From assembly GCA_015061565.1 (NCBI GenBank), contig SUWI01000006.1:1-54709 (forward strand): a stretch of 54,709 bases of DNA, read 5' to 3'. Below the pieces are notes generated by a model, which made no database searches, was not told the DNA's origin, and saw only the letters and a list, made by a program, of their open reading frames with translations. This document shows, piece after piece, positions 1 through 8,011 of the stretch (its first letter is position 1; every line of letters begins with the position of its first letter). This stretch comes from Lentisphaerota bacterium. GTDB taxonomy: Bacteria > Verrucomicrobiota > Lentisphaeria > Victivallales > UBA1829. The translations under genes and the position numbers were made by a program.

Positions 1-2
1 TG

Positions 3-128
3 AACGATGAGAACCGGTTCCACCAAATCGCGGATAAACTGCTCGGAGCGGGGATATGGACAAAAACCGGGACGGAAATCACCTTCAGACCGGAACGGAT
101 CCTCCCGGAAACGGAAACTCAAAAATAA
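3..128 (+). CDS. 3' end of an unidentified gene (partial)
   Basis: An open frame enters from the left edge and ends at TAA 126-128. It encodes about 41 residues with a mixed charged and hydrophobic composition (ends PETETQK). The codon choice, rich in GC-ending codons, resembles the real genes nearby, and no other frame is open here. The start lies outside the window and I recognise no family. No clear terminator follows before the promoter of the next gene at 278. Confidence 0.4.
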   Translation, partial: NDENRFHQIADKLLGAGIWTKTGTEITFRPERILPETETQK

Positions 129-277
129 GCATATCACCATAAAGAGCTGATCAATAGAAATTCCGAAATCACCGATGGCCGTCCATGACATCAGCGTATG
201 GGGGCATTATGTCCGCAGCCGCAGCGTCAACCCGTTGCGGAAGATCTATCGCTTCCGGTAAAATCCGGTTTCCCGCC

Positions 278-306
278 TTGATTATTGATTCTGTTGAAAG
301 TATATT
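278..306 (+). promoter_or_regulatory. Promoter of the EamA transporter gene
   Basis: TTGATT (278-283), a 17-bp spacer and TATATT (301-306) form a near-consensus sigma70-type promoter. Transcription would begin near 313, leaving a leader of about 20 nt before the ATG at 335. This argues against any start codon upstream of the promoter. The rest of 129-334 holds nothing else I can support. Confidence 0.65.
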
Positions 307-334
307 ATGCGTGTTTTTATCCGATGGGAGTTTT

Positions 335-1246
335 ATGAACAGGAATCTTTGGATCGGAACAGTCAGCGGGATCCTTTCCGCCGTTTCATTCGGACTGAAT
401 CCGCTGTTTGCTCTGCCTCTGTATCAGCACGGCATGACGACCTCCAATGTCCTGTTCTACCGCTTCCTTTTCGCGGTGATCCTGATGGGCGGTCTGCTGA
501 AGATCCGGCATAAATCCTTTCGTCTCAAGAGGAAACAGCTGCTGCCGTCGGTCTTCTCCGGGATCCTGCTGGCGTTTACCTGCCTGCTGATGTTCCTGAG
601 CTACCGGATCCTGGATGCGGGGATCGGTTCGACTATCCTGTTTGTCTATCCGATAATGGTGGCGCTGATCATGGGGATCTTCTTCCATGAAAAGCTGAAA
701 CCTGTCACCTGGCTGGGCATGTTCTGCTGTCTGGCCGGGATCGTGATGCTGTATCAGTCCGCGGGAAGCGGCAAATTCAGTGTCCTGGGCGTGGTTTACG
801 TGCTGTTGTCGGCACTGGTCTATGCCCTGTATATGGTGAATATCCGGGAATCGTCCCTGCGGGATCTTTCCTCGGAAGCCGTGACCTTTTATGCGATGCT
901 GTTCGGACTGCCGATCTTTCTGCTGTGCCTGCGCGGCGGCGCGGATCTGCAGCTTCCGCCGGATGCGCTCAGCTGGGGATGCTTAATCGGCCTGGCCTGC
1001 TGTCCGGCGCTGCTCTCTTTCGTGACGCTGGCAGTCTCCATCCATTACGTCGGACCCACGATGACGGCGGTGCTCGGCGTGTTCGAACCGCTCACCGCGG
1101 TCCTGGTCAATGTCTTCGTGTTCGGCGGCGTGCTGAGCCCGCGGCAGATCGTCGGCATTGCGGTGATCCTGACCGCGGTCACATTCGCATTGTCAGGGAA
1201 GAAAGACGCCGGAAAACCGGCGGACTGTCCGAAAGCCGCCGGCTGA
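335..1246 (+). CDS. EamA/DMT-family membrane transporter
   Basis: The 303-residue protein is almost entirely hydrophobic, with about ten membrane segments in two repeated halves, the layout of the drug/metabolite transporter (EamA) superfamily. Family-like features are the N-terminal 'SAVSFGLNPLFALPLY' helix and the second-half 'GPTMTAVLGVFEPLTAVL' stretch, which matches the conserved end of the second EamA repeat. Members export or import amino acids, nucleosides and other small metabolites; the substrate cannot be read from sequence. The frame is open further upstream, but ATG 335 has a GGGAG ribosome site 5 nt before it and lies just downstream of a good promoter. The gene converges on the catabolic operon, ending 6 bp from its last stop codon, so the two may read into each other. 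Confidence 0.85.
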   Translation: MNRNLWIGTVSGILSAVSFGLNPLFALPLYQHGMTTSNVLFYRFLFAVILMGGLLKIRHKSFRLKRKQLLPSVFSGILLAFTCLLMFLSYRILDAGIGSTILFVYPIMVALIMGIFFHEKLKPVTWLGMFCCLAGIVMLYQSAGSGKFSVLGVVYVLLSALVYALYMVNIRESSLRDLSSEAVTFYAMLFGLPIFLLCLRGGADLQLPPDALSWGCLIGLACCPALLSFVTLAVSIHYVGPTMTAVLGVFEPLTAVLVNVFVFGGVLSPRQIVGIAVILTAVTFALSGKKDAGKPADCPKAAG

Positions 1247-1252
1247 CCTGGT

Positions 1253-1555
1253 TCAGATCTCCAGATTTCCCAGCGGGAAATGCTGCTGGCTGCCGTAAAC
1301 GTCGGTATCCTGCGGCGAGCCCGAGCCGTGTCGGCGCGGCAGCACGACTTTGACCGTCAGGATCGATTCGAAGGTCTTGATGGCGACCCGGTCGGGGGTC
1401 ACATTATAGAGGTTACCAATCACTTCCGGCGTGAAACGGGGCGACTCGAGCACCTTGCGGTAATTTTCCGGGGCGGAGAACATCAGATCTACCGTTACCT
1501 GAAACGGTCCGGCGTTTTTGCTCCGGCAGACAAAGGCGGCATCATAGATTTTCAT
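1253..1555 (-). CDS. DUF4387 (AtuA-associated) protein
   Basis: This 100-residue protein has the family hallmarks: 'RSKNAGPF' near residue 12, a central 'FTPEVIGNLYNV' and the C-terminal 'GSPQDTDVYGSQQHFPL' block. DUF4387 proteins are typically encoded beside, or fused to, AtuA/DUF1446 proteins, as here; the ATG overlaps the AtuA stop by 4 bp. Their biochemistry is not firmly established. It is the last gene of a six-gene operon and is probably an obligate partner of the AtuA protein in a late catabolic step. It has no signal peptide or membrane segment and is cytoplasmic. Confidence 0.85.
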   Translation of the reverse strand: MKIYDAAFVCRSKNAGPFQVTVDLMFSAPENYRKVLESPRFTPEVIGNLYNVTPDRVAIKTFESILTVKVVLPRRHGSGSPQDTDVYGSQQHFPLGNLEI

Positions 1556-2904
1556 TCGATCACCATGATTTGAGGTTCAAACTGCAGCAGCAGGTCGGTC
1601 AGATGGTAAAGCGCGAATTCATAGACCGCGCCGCCGGCGAAATCCGACGGGGAGAACGGGAAGGCCAGGTTGCCTGCGGTGGCTTTCCGGTCCGGGAATC
1701 CCTGATGCAGGGCTTTTGACCGGGCCAGTCCGAGCAGCGCATCCGCCTGTTCCTGGGTCGGCGCGATCGCTTCGATCACCAGTCCGACTTCCCGCGGCAG
1801 CACTTCCGGAGGCGGCTCATTGCCGCCCGTCACCGCATCCAGACCGTAGCGCAGGAACCGCAGCGAATATTCGCCGTCTTTGATGAAATCGGCCGATTCG
1901 GCAACGGCGGCGCGGACCCCTTTTTCGATCTCGTCGAGATGTCTGATTGCCGATGGATCGCGCAGTCCGGCGATGGTGATCGCGCGGTATCCGGCTTTGA
2001 CCGCGCCTTCGAGCTTGGTGGTCTTTTTTGCCGCCGGGATCAGTTTGCTGCCGGCGACTTTGACTTTACGCGGCCCGATCTGCTCGAACTTGCAGGCGCT
2101 GAGGTCGATCTTGCCTTCCGGCTCGTAGAAACAGTTCGGATCGGGCTGTTCATAGAGCGAATGCGCGGCGACCGAGTCCGGTGTGCAGGTCCGCACCGGA
2201 TTCGGCGGCTCGACCGTAAAGAAATCGCGGTACATTTCCACCACCAGCGAATCGTTTGCTCCGACGGGACGGGCGCACAACGCTCCGCATTCGGCGATTT
2301 TGGCGGCATGGAGCGCCAGACCCGGATCGAATCCCTTCCAGATGGGATAAGATGCGAAAACGGCGGTATCGCAGCAGCGCCCGGAGACGATCACATCAGG
2401 CTCCAGTTTCAGCGCCTCGATGATCGGGTCGGTGCCGAACTGCGCCACCGGATTGCTGAGTTTGTCCACGCAGGCAGGATCGAATTCCGGCGACCCGCCG
2501 CAGGAGAAAAGATGTCCTGCCGCGGCCTGTTTCAGAAAATCTGCGGACAGGTCGGAATAGATGACCGCCGTTTTCAGTGAAAGTCCCTGTTCGGCGACGA
2601 TCTCCTGGATGATCTCCAGCACCGTCTCCACATGAGGCTTTGCGCCGGAGCCGCCCGCACTGCCGATGATCAGCGGGATGCCGCGTGCCTTGGCCTCTTT
2701 CAGGATCAGGCTCAGGTCACGCTTGATCTGCAGGCGTTTGACGAATCCCTTGCCGCTGCCCAGATAATACGGTCCCGGATCGGTCGAACCGGCATCCACA
2801 CCGATGAAATCCAGTTCCTGTTTCAGCGCGTTTTCCAGGCTGACCGGTGAATAGCCGTAGCCGAGCAGTCCGCACAGCGAAAGATAGCGGATCGAATCTT
2901 TCAT
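1552..2904 (-). CDS. AtuA-family (DUF1446) protein
   Basis: The 450 residues match the AtuA/DUF1446 family over their length: N-terminal 'LLGYGYSP', 'FIGVDAGSTDPGPYYLG' near 33-49, 'PLIIGSAGGSGAKPH' near 96-110 and 'SGRCCDTAVFA' near 195. The family is named after a gene for acyclic terpene (citronellol/geraniol) utilisation in Pseudomonas, but its members are widespread and the reaction is not settled. A GGAGGT ribosome site precedes the ATG. The gene follows the hydratase beta subunit by overlap and overlaps the DUF4387 gene by 4 bp, indicating translational coupling. The hydratase and amidohydrolase neighbours suggest breakdown of an organic acid or amino-acid derivative rather than a terpene; this is inference. 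Confidence 0.85.
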   Translation of the reverse strand: MKDSIRYLSLCGLLGYGYSPVSLENALKQELDFIGVDAGSTDPGPYYLGSGKGFVKRLQIKRDLSLILKEAKARGIPLIIGSAGGSGAKPHVETVLEIIQEIVAEQGLSLKTAVIYSDLSADFLKQAAAGHLFSCGGSPEFDPACVDKLSNPVAQFGTDPIIEALKLEPDVIVSGRCCDTAVFASYPIWKGFDPGLALHAAKIAECGALCARPVGANDSLVVEMYRDFFTVEPPNPVRTCTPDSVAAHSLYEQPDPNCFYEPEGKIDLSACKFEQIGPRKVKVAGSKLIPAAKKTTKLEGAVKAGYRAITIAGLRDPSAIRHLDEIEKGVRAAVAESADFIKDGEYSLRFLRYGLDAVTGGNEPPPEVLPREVGLVIEAIAPTQEQADALLGLARSKALHQGFPDRKATAGNLAFPFSPSDFAGGAVYEFALYHLTDLLLQFEPQIMVIE

Positions 2905-3527
2905 CCGTTGACCTCCGTGTAATCATAGCCGACGGGAATGTTGAGCTTGCGTTCGATTTCCGGCATCCGGCTTTCCGCTTCGCGCGAAAGCTGTTCGAAA
3001 TAATTGTTCCCCTGCGCGTCCATCGCCACGAAGAACGGCCCGAAATGCTCGACCTCGTAGATCCACGTGCATTCGGTCTTGCCGAGTTCGTCCAGGAAAT
3101 AGACGTTATGGACTTTTCTGACCTGTCCGCGGAGTGCGTTGCCGCTCAGTCCGATCTTGGAAAGATAGACGCCGCCGACCTCGCGCAGCGCTTCGGCAGT
3201 GCGCGGGCCCATGGTAGTTTTTCCGATCAGCGTGCGCAGCTTGAATTTCCGCACCACATCGGCACCGTAGCGTTCGAACCGGATCGAACTGGTCGGCTCG
3301 CAGCTGACCACCGACCATTCCCCGTTTTCCAGCTGTTTCATGACCGGGCCGACGTGGAAAAAGCAGTTGATTTTTTCATAATCGACAGGCGGGAAAACAT
3401 TGTCCTCGATGGCGCGGATGTGGAACCGGCTGCGTCCGGTGAAGAGCAGACCGCTGACCGTGATCATTTCCCCGAGCTGAAGCGAGCGGGCATCGGCCTC
3501 GCTCATCGGCAGTTTGATATCCTTCAT
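2901..3527 (-). CDS. Class I fumarase-type hydratase, beta subunit
   Basis: The 208-residue product matches the C-terminal (beta) domain of iron-sulfur fumarate/tartrate dehydratases: 'GEMITVSGLLFTGR' near 20-33, 'GPVMK' and the late 'GKTTMGPRTAEAL' loop that binds the substrate carboxylate. The frame is open to 3896, but ATG 3527 has an AGGAG ribosome site and overlaps the alpha-subunit stop as ATGA, so the upstream extension is not coding. It pairs with the alpha subunit to add water to, or remove it from, a dicarboxylate such as fumarate, mesaconate or tartrate. Sequence alone cannot separate these. Its place in a catabolic operon makes a role other than the TCA cycle likely. Confidence 0.85.
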   Translation of the reverse strand: MKDIKLPMSEADARSLQLGEMITVSGLLFTGRSRFHIRAIEDNVFPPVDYEKINCFFHVGPVMKQLENGEWSVVSCEPTSSIRFERYGADVVRKFKLRTLIGKTTMGPRTAEALREVGGVYLSKIGLSGNALRGQVRKVHNVYFLDELGKTECTWIYEVEHFGPFFVAMDAQGNNYFEQLSREAESRMPEIERKLNIPVGYDYTEVNG

Positions 3528-4426
3528 TCGATTTCTCCTGTGTATTGGATGGTTTCGTCTGCGGCGATCACGGCTTTCCAGCGGCGGCCGACCAGACATT
3601 GCGCATTGAACGCCACCGGCAGGGCGGCGGTATGGGTGACGGCGATGTCGATATTGACCGCCAGCACGGCATTGATCCCGCGGGAACCCATCGGGCCGAT
3701 CCCAAGCGAACGGGCCGCCTCGTAAAGTTCGGTTTCCAGCGCGGCCACTTCCGGATCGGAGTGGTGTTTGCCGATGGGACGCAGCAGGGCGGCTTTCTTG
3801 GCCATGCCCATGCAGACGTCCGCAGTGCCGCCGATCCCGACTCCGATGATCGCCGGCGGACAGACCTTGCCCGCATAGCAGGCATCCTTGATGCACTCGA
3901 TCACGAATTTCTTGATCCCGGCCATGCCGTCGGCGGGGAACATCATCCGGTAGAACGTGCCGAAGATCTCCGAGCCGCCGCCCTTGGGCACGGCAATGAT
4001 CTCCAGACTGTCCCCGGGCAGGTCGAACGTGAGATCGACTTTCGGCATGCCCGGTCCGACGTTATTGCCGGGATTCTTCCTCGTGATCGGATTGACCATG
4101 GTGGGACGGAGGAAACACTCCGCCGTGGCGCGGGCGACCGCCGCTTCCGCACATTCCTTCAGCACGTTGAAGCCGCCTTCGATCTGCGTTTTCGCGCCGG
4201 CATGGATGAAAAACATCGGGAAGCCGGTATCGGCGCAGACCAGGCCGTTTCCTTTTTCCGAGGAATCGGCATTCTGCAGACTGATCTCCAGATGTTTGCG
4301 CGCCATGGGTTCGGTTTCTTCGGCCAGCGCGCGCTGCAGGGCGCGCCGGATGTCCGGCGGCATCCTGGTGGCGCCCAGCCGGATCGCCTGGTACATTGCT
4401 TCGGTCAAGGTTTCACGCCTGATCAT
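3524..4426 (-). CDS. Class I fumarase-type hydratase, alpha subunit (4Fe-4S)
   Basis: This 300-residue subunit carries the catalytic [4Fe-4S] cluster. The cysteines expected as ligands are C64 (in 'CADTGFP'), C189 (in 'GKVCPPAIIGVGIGG') and C277 (in 'FNAQCLVGRRW'), with spacing close to that of known class I fumarases. Further family signatures are 'RPTMVNPITRKNPGNNVG' (108-125) and 'GPMGSRG' (244-250). The two-subunit form covers fumarases, L-tartrate dehydratases and mesaconases. The gene follows the M20 peptidase with a 14-bp overlap and overlaps the beta subunit by 4 bp, so both subunits are probably made in equal amounts. Start: GGAGGAATTTC before ATG 4426. Confidence 0.88.
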   Translation of the reverse strand: MIRRETLTEAMYQAIRLGATRMPPDIRRALQRALAEETEPMARKHLEISLQNADSSEKGNGLVCADTGFPMFFIHAGAKTQIEGGFNVLKECAEAAVARATAECFLRPTMVNPITRKNPGNNVGPGMPKVDLTFDLPGDSLEIIAVPKGGGSEIFGTFYRMMFPADGMAGIKKFVIECIKDACYAGKVCPPAIIGVGIGGTADVCMGMAKKAALLRPIGKHHSDPEVAALETELYEAARSLGIGPMGSRGINAVLAVNIDIAVTHTAALPVAFNAQCLVGRRWKAVIAADETIQYTGEIE

Positions 4427-5723
4427 AATGAAATTCCTCCGTTGAGTTCATCTGTTCCTTGTATTTGAGATAAGTTTCCTTGTCCATGGTCCGCGGGAGC
4501 GCGGCGATTTCGCGGCCTTTTTCCGCATTGCCCGCCAGCAGTTCGACCGCGTCCATGGCCAGCAGCTTGGCACCGTCGATATACGCTTTTTCGGGATCGG
4601 TCACCACGAAATCCTTGGCATGGGGTGACCCGGTGAAGCCGGCGCAATACGCATGCAGGGCGGGAATGAGCTGGCTCAGGTCGCCCATGTCGGTCGAGGA
4701 GCCGCGGTGCCCGAAATTGCCGAGCGTGCCGCCGTTGAGTTCCTTCAGGTTCCGCGCGTGGACCGCATTCAGTTCCGCGCAGGACTGATAGGGCATGTAG
4801 CCGCCGAGATTGGTGATCGTGACCGAGCCGCCGAAAGCCATCGCCGCCGCCCGGATGCACCGGTCCACCACGCCGCAGGCACGGACCACCGCCGCCGGCG
4901 TCTTGGCGCGGACCTGGAGTTCGAGTTCGGCGCGGGCCGGCACCACGTTGACCGCCGTGCCGCCGTCGGAGATGATCCCGTGGATCCGCACGCTGTCCTT
5001 GTCGTCGAACGTGTCGCGCTGGGCGTCGATCATATTCAGCGCCTGACGCGCCATCGAGGCCGCATTGATGCCGTCCCACGGACGCAGTCCGCCGTGCGCG
5101 GCCTTGCCCTGGAATATGATCTGTTTCATGCAGAAGCCGTTGAAGCTTTCCGGGGTGAAGGTGTCGTGTCCGGCATGGATCAGCAGCACGGCGTCGATGT
5201 CGTCCATTACTCCCAGCCGGATGAATTCCGGCTTGCCGCCGCAGTAGCGGATCTTCTTTTCCGCGATCAGCTTGCGGCAGTATTCCAGGGACTGGAACTC
5301 TTCGGCGGGGACCGCGATGAAGGCGAGCGAACCGGAAAGTTCCCTGACGATGGGGACCAGCGCCGCGGCCGCGCCCAGCATCATCGTCAGCTGAGCATGA
5401 TGTCCGCAGGCATGGGCCGCGCCGGTGGCGGGATCGGCAAAGGGATGCGTCGGCACCGGCAGTGCGTCCAGCTCGCCCATGACGGCGATCTTCGGTCCGG
5501 GCCGCCCGCTGTCGATATCGGCGCGGACGCCGGTCACGGCCAGACCCGTCCGCGGTTTCAGTCCGAGCTTGACCAGTTCGTTTTTGACCAGTTCGGCGGT
5601 CTTGAATTCCTTATAGCCGGTTTCGGGATTATGGAGCAGAGTATCGGCCAGCTGCAGGATCTCTGCCCGCCGGGAATCGATCTGGGCGATGACCGCTTTT
5701 TTCAGTTCGGCAGCGCTTTTCAT
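4413..5723 (-). CDS. M20D-family amidohydrolase (N-acyl amino acid / aminobenzoyl-glutamate type)
   Basis: The 436-residue protein has the M20D metal-hydrolase signatures in order: 'GELDALPVP' (83-91), 'HACGHHAQ' (104-111, with the Cys-Gly-His-His metal ligands) and 'PAEEF' (139-143, with the catalytic glutamate pair). These enzymes hydrolyse amide bonds of N-acyl amino acids, aminobenzoyl-glutamate or similar conjugates; the long form with an inserted dimerisation domain fits AbgB-like members. It is coupled by a 4-bp overlap to the enolase-superfamily gene upstream. N-acylamino acid racemases and M20 deacylases are known to occur together, so they may jointly convert an N-acyl amino acid. 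A strong AGGAGG site precedes ATG 5723. Confidence 0.85.
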   Translation of the reverse strand: MKSAAELKKAVIAQIDSRRAEILQLADTLLHNPETGYKEFKTAELVKNELVKLGLKPRTGLAVTGVRADIDSGRPGPKIAVMGELDALPVPTHPFADPATGAAHACGHHAQLTMMLGAAAALVPIVRELSGSLAFIAVPAEEFQSLEYCRKLIAEKKIRYCGGKPEFIRLGVMDDIDAVLLIHAGHDTFTPESFNGFCMKQIIFQGKAAHGGLRPWDGINAASMARQALNMIDAQRDTFDDKDSVRIHGIISDGGTAVNVVPARAELELQVRAKTPAAVVRACGVVDRCIRAAAMAFGGSVTITNLGGYMPYQSCAELNAVHARNLKELNGGTLGNFGHRGSSTDMGDLSQLIPALHAYCAGFTGSPHAKDFVVTDPEKAYIDGAKLLAMDAVELLAGNAEKGREIAALPRTMDKETYLKYKEQMNSTEEFHYDQA

Positions 5724-6823
5724 GCGGAATACTCCTCCTGCCGGTATTTTGCCAGCACGGCGGGATTGGGTTCCACGTCCAGACCCGGCTGGTCGCGCAG
5801 AGTATAAGTGCCGGGCTGATCGGTGAGCAGGACCGGCTGGCCGAGATTTTCCGCATAGAACTTGTCCGCCGGGGAGATGTCCGAAGGATAGTTTACATAG
5901 GGCAGGGTGCAGAGGTTGGCGACGACGGTGGTGCCGAGCGAGGATTCGCCCATGCCGCCGAGCCAGCAGCCGGTCCCGGTTTCGCCGCAGAGCTTATGGA
6001 TCGCCAGCGAGTTGGTGATGCCCCCGACACGCGCGTATTTGATGTTGATGTATTTGCAGGCGCCGATCTCGATCGCCTGCCGCGCATCCTGCAGCGAGCA
6101 GATCGTTTCGTCCAGACAGACCGGGGTGGCAATCTGTTTCTGCAGCTTGGCATGGTCGATCATGTCGTCGTGCATCAGCGGCTGTTCGATCATGGCCAGT
6201 TCGTATTTGTCCAGCGACCGGAGCATCGGCAGATCGTCGAGCGTGTAGGCGCTGTTGCAGTCGATGTGGATGGTCAGTTTCGGATAGACGCTGCGGACCG
6301 CGTCGAGCATGTCGCATTCCCAGCCGGGACAGAATTTCAGTTTCACGCGCGGATAGCCGGCTTTGGTCACGCGGTCGATCCCGGCGATCAGTTCATCGAA
6401 ATTGGCGAGCACGCCGAAACAGTAGCCGACTTCAGCTTTGGGTTTGGTCCCGCCGATCGCTTTTTTCAGCGGGATGTTCCGCTTGCGGCAGAGCAGGTCC
6501 CAGAACGCGACGTCGAACGCCGCCTTGGCGAATTCATGTCCCCGGATCGGCGACAGGATCTCCTGCAGCTCTTCCGGCGAGGCGATCTCCCGGTGCAGCA
6601 GCTGCGGAATGATGAAATCGCGCGCGATCAGAAAACTGGTCTGGTCCGTCTGATACGAGAAAAATGGTCCCCCGCCCGGTGCGGATTCGCCCCAGCCGGA
6701 CAGCCCTTCCGATTCCAGCCTGACCAGGATCGAGTTGAAAGCCTTCTGTGTGCCGAATGCCGTGGTGTACGGACGCTTGATCGGGTTGCATACCCGGTAC
6801 ATCGTGATTTTTTCGATCTTCAT
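5720..6823 (-). CDS. Enolase-superfamily enzyme, o-succinylbenzoate synthase / N-acylamino acid racemase type
   Basis: The 367-residue protein shows the muconate-lactonizing-enzyme subgroup active site: K161-x-K163 in 'RVKLKF', metal ligands D188 ('HIDCN'), E213 ('MIEQP') and D238 ('CLDET'), and the second catalytic lysine K262 in 'INIKYARVGG'. The segment 'WLGGMGESSLG' (287-297) sits where related racemases and synthases contact substrate. Dehydration to o-succinylbenzoate and racemisation of N-acyl amino acids are both known in this subgroup. No other menaquinone gene is present and an M20 amidohydrolase follows, so racemase activity is the better guess. It is the first gene of the operon, with an AAGGAGG site before ATG 6823 and a promoter at 6848-6875. 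Confidence 0.85.
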   Translation of the reverse strand: MKIEKITMYRVCNPIKRPYTTAFGTQKAFNSILVRLESEGLSGWGESAPGGGPFFSYQTDQTSFLIARDFIIPQLLHREIASPEELQEILSPIRGHEFAKAAFDVAFWDLLCRKRNIPLKKAIGGTKPKAEVGYCFGVLANFDELIAGIDRVTKAGYPRVKLKFCPGWECDMLDAVRSVYPKLTIHIDCNSAYTLDDLPMLRSLDKYELAMIEQPLMHDDMIDHAKLQKQIATPVCLDETICSLQDARQAIEIGACKYINIKYARVGGITNSLAIHKLCGETGTGCWLGGMGESSLGTTVVANLCTLPYVNYPSDISPADKFYAENLGQPVLLTDQPGTYTLRDQPGLDVEPNPAVLAKYRQEEYSA

Positions 6824-6847
6824 GCCGCCTCCTTGGTTCTTTTTACA

Positions 6848-6875
6848 AATATAAACGGCAATTTGATTTTTACAA
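6848..6875 (-). promoter_or_regulatory. Promoter of the six-gene catabolic operon
   Basis: On the minus strand TTGTAA (6870-6875), a 16-bp spacer and TATATT (6848-6853) precede ATG 6823 by about 25 nt. The -35 hexamer overlaps the left arm of the inverted repeat at 6873-6892, the usual place for a LysR-type activator to contact polymerase. Confidence 0.55.
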
Positions 6876-6892
6876 TATCTTGATGTATATTG
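6873..6892. promoter_or_regulatory. Candidate LysR operator
   Basis: CAATAT-N8-ATATTG is a perfect 6-bp inverted repeat in the 110-bp divergent spacer. It touches the -35 elements of both the operon promoter and the regulator's own promoter. That arrangement would allow activation of the operon and autorepression, which is typical of LysR systems. AT-rich sequence makes chance repeats more likely, so confidence is moderate. Confidence 0.4.
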
Positions 6893-6908
6893 ATTGAGTT
6901 ATTATAAA
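6880..6908 (+). promoter_or_regulatory. Promoter of the LysR regulator gene
   Basis: TTGATG (6880-6885), a 17-bp spacer and TATAAA (6903-6908) lie about 25 bp before the ATG at 6934. The -35 hexamer lies inside the inverted repeat at 6873-6892, which suggests autoregulation. Confidence 0.5.
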
Positions 6909-6933
6909 TATCGATCGGACAAAAGGGGAATCA

Positions 6934-7857
6934 ATGGAACTGACTGCATTGCGCTATTTTGTGACGGTAGGCAAGGAACTGCATTTCCATCGGGCGGCGG
7001 CGAAGCTGAACATGACGCAGGCTCCGCTGAGCGCCGCGATCCGCAAACTGGAAGAGGAGCTGGAAACGAAACTGTTCGAACGGACCAGCCGGTCGGTGAA
7101 GCTGACCGCGGCGGGCGAGCTCTTCCTGAGGGAAGCCGAAGCGGTCCTCCGGCGCGCGGAACTGGCGCGGCAGCGGCTGGACAACCTGACCTCCGGCCGG
7201 GGAGGACGGCTTTCGATCGGCTGCAATGAGCTGGCACTGAACACTTTTCTGCCGAAACTGCTGGCGCAATGCCGGACGCGTCACGGCAAGCTTCAGCTGT
7301 CTTTACGTGAGCTCGAGACCGCCGAACAGATCGAAGCGCTGCGTGAGGAGATGCTGGATATCGGATTCATGCGGCCGTTCGGTTTCGACCTGACCGGACT
7401 GCAGACCCAGCTGGTCATCCGGGAGAATTACCGCCTGGTCATGCAGGAGACCCATCCGCTGGCGAAGTCGGAACGGATCACCGCGCGGCAGCTGTCCGGC
7501 CGGAGCGTCATCCTGTTTGCCCGGGACGTCAATCCCGCGATCTACGACCGGCTGACTGCGGCATTGACGACCGATTCCGTTCCGCCGCCGGAATTCCGTC
7601 AGGACGCCCGCAACAAAAGTTCGATGCTGGCGATGGTCAAGGCCGGTTTCGGCGCTGCCCTGCTGCCGGAATCCATCTGCCGGGGACATCTGCCCGGCCT
7701 GACGGTCCGCGATCTGGATATCGCCCTGCCCAAGGTGGATATCCTGGCAGTGTGGAATCCGGCGCGGCTGTCGGGTGTGCTGAAGCAGTTTCTGGCATTG
7801 CTCCCGCCGGAGCCCGCTTCCCGGTCCGCAATTTCTCCGGAAAAAAGCGAATCCTGA
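6934..7857 (+). CDS. LysR-family transcriptional regulator
   Basis: The 307-residue protein begins with the LysR winged helix ('LRYFVTVGKELHFHRAA', recognition region 'QAPLSAAIRKLEEELETKLF', residues 6-50), followed by the long linker helix. From about residue 90 comes the two-lobed periplasmic-binding-protein-like effector domain ('RLSIG', 'VKAGFGAALLPESI'). It is divergent from the catabolic operon and is its obvious regulator; the effector is likely the pathway substrate or an intermediate. An AGGGG site lies 5 nt before the ATG. It ends about 150 bp before fabF, which has its own promoter. Confidence 0.9.
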   Translation: MELTALRYFVTVGKELHFHRAAAKLNMTQAPLSAAIRKLEEELETKLFERTSRSVKLTAAGELFLREAEAVLRRAELARQRLDNLTSGRGGRLSIGCNELALNTFLPKLLAQCRTRHGKLQLSLRELETAEQIEALREEMLDIGFMRPFGFDLTGLQTQLVIRENYRLVMQETHPLAKSERITARQLSGRSVILFARDVNPAIYDRLTAALTTDSVPPPEFRQDARNKSSMLAMVKAGFGAALLPESICRGHLPGLTVRDLDIALPKVDILAVWNPARLSGVLKQFLALLPPEPASRSAISPEKSES

Positions 7858-7858
7858 C

Positions 7859-7887
7859 TTGAATTTCCGCAGGATTGTTCGTATATT
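7859..7887 (+). promoter_or_regulatory. Promoter of the fabF-tetR-thioesterase operon
   Basis: TTGAAT (7859-7864), a 17-bp spacer and TATATT (7882-7887) lie just after the LysR stop codon. The leader to the fabF start at 8012 would be about 115 nt. I see no clear TetR operator in it. Confidence 0.5.
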
Positions 7888-8011
7888 ACCCGGAAAATGA
7901 AACAAAGTGAACATTTTTAAATACGGTCGTTATGCCGTTTCGAAACCGCTTCGATGGAGAGATCGAGGCCGTTTTCGGGCGGACACAGCAAGAAAGAGGA
8001 GATGTGCGGCC

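Noticed and set aside
185-334. N-terminal extension of the EamA transporter
   Set aside because: The extension precedes the promoter at 278-306 and lacks a ribosome site, while ATG 335 has a good one.
3528-3896. Longer start for the hydratase beta subunit
   Set aside because: The extension lies inside the alpha-subunit gene and has no family similarity; ATG 3527 has AGGAG and an ATGA overlap.
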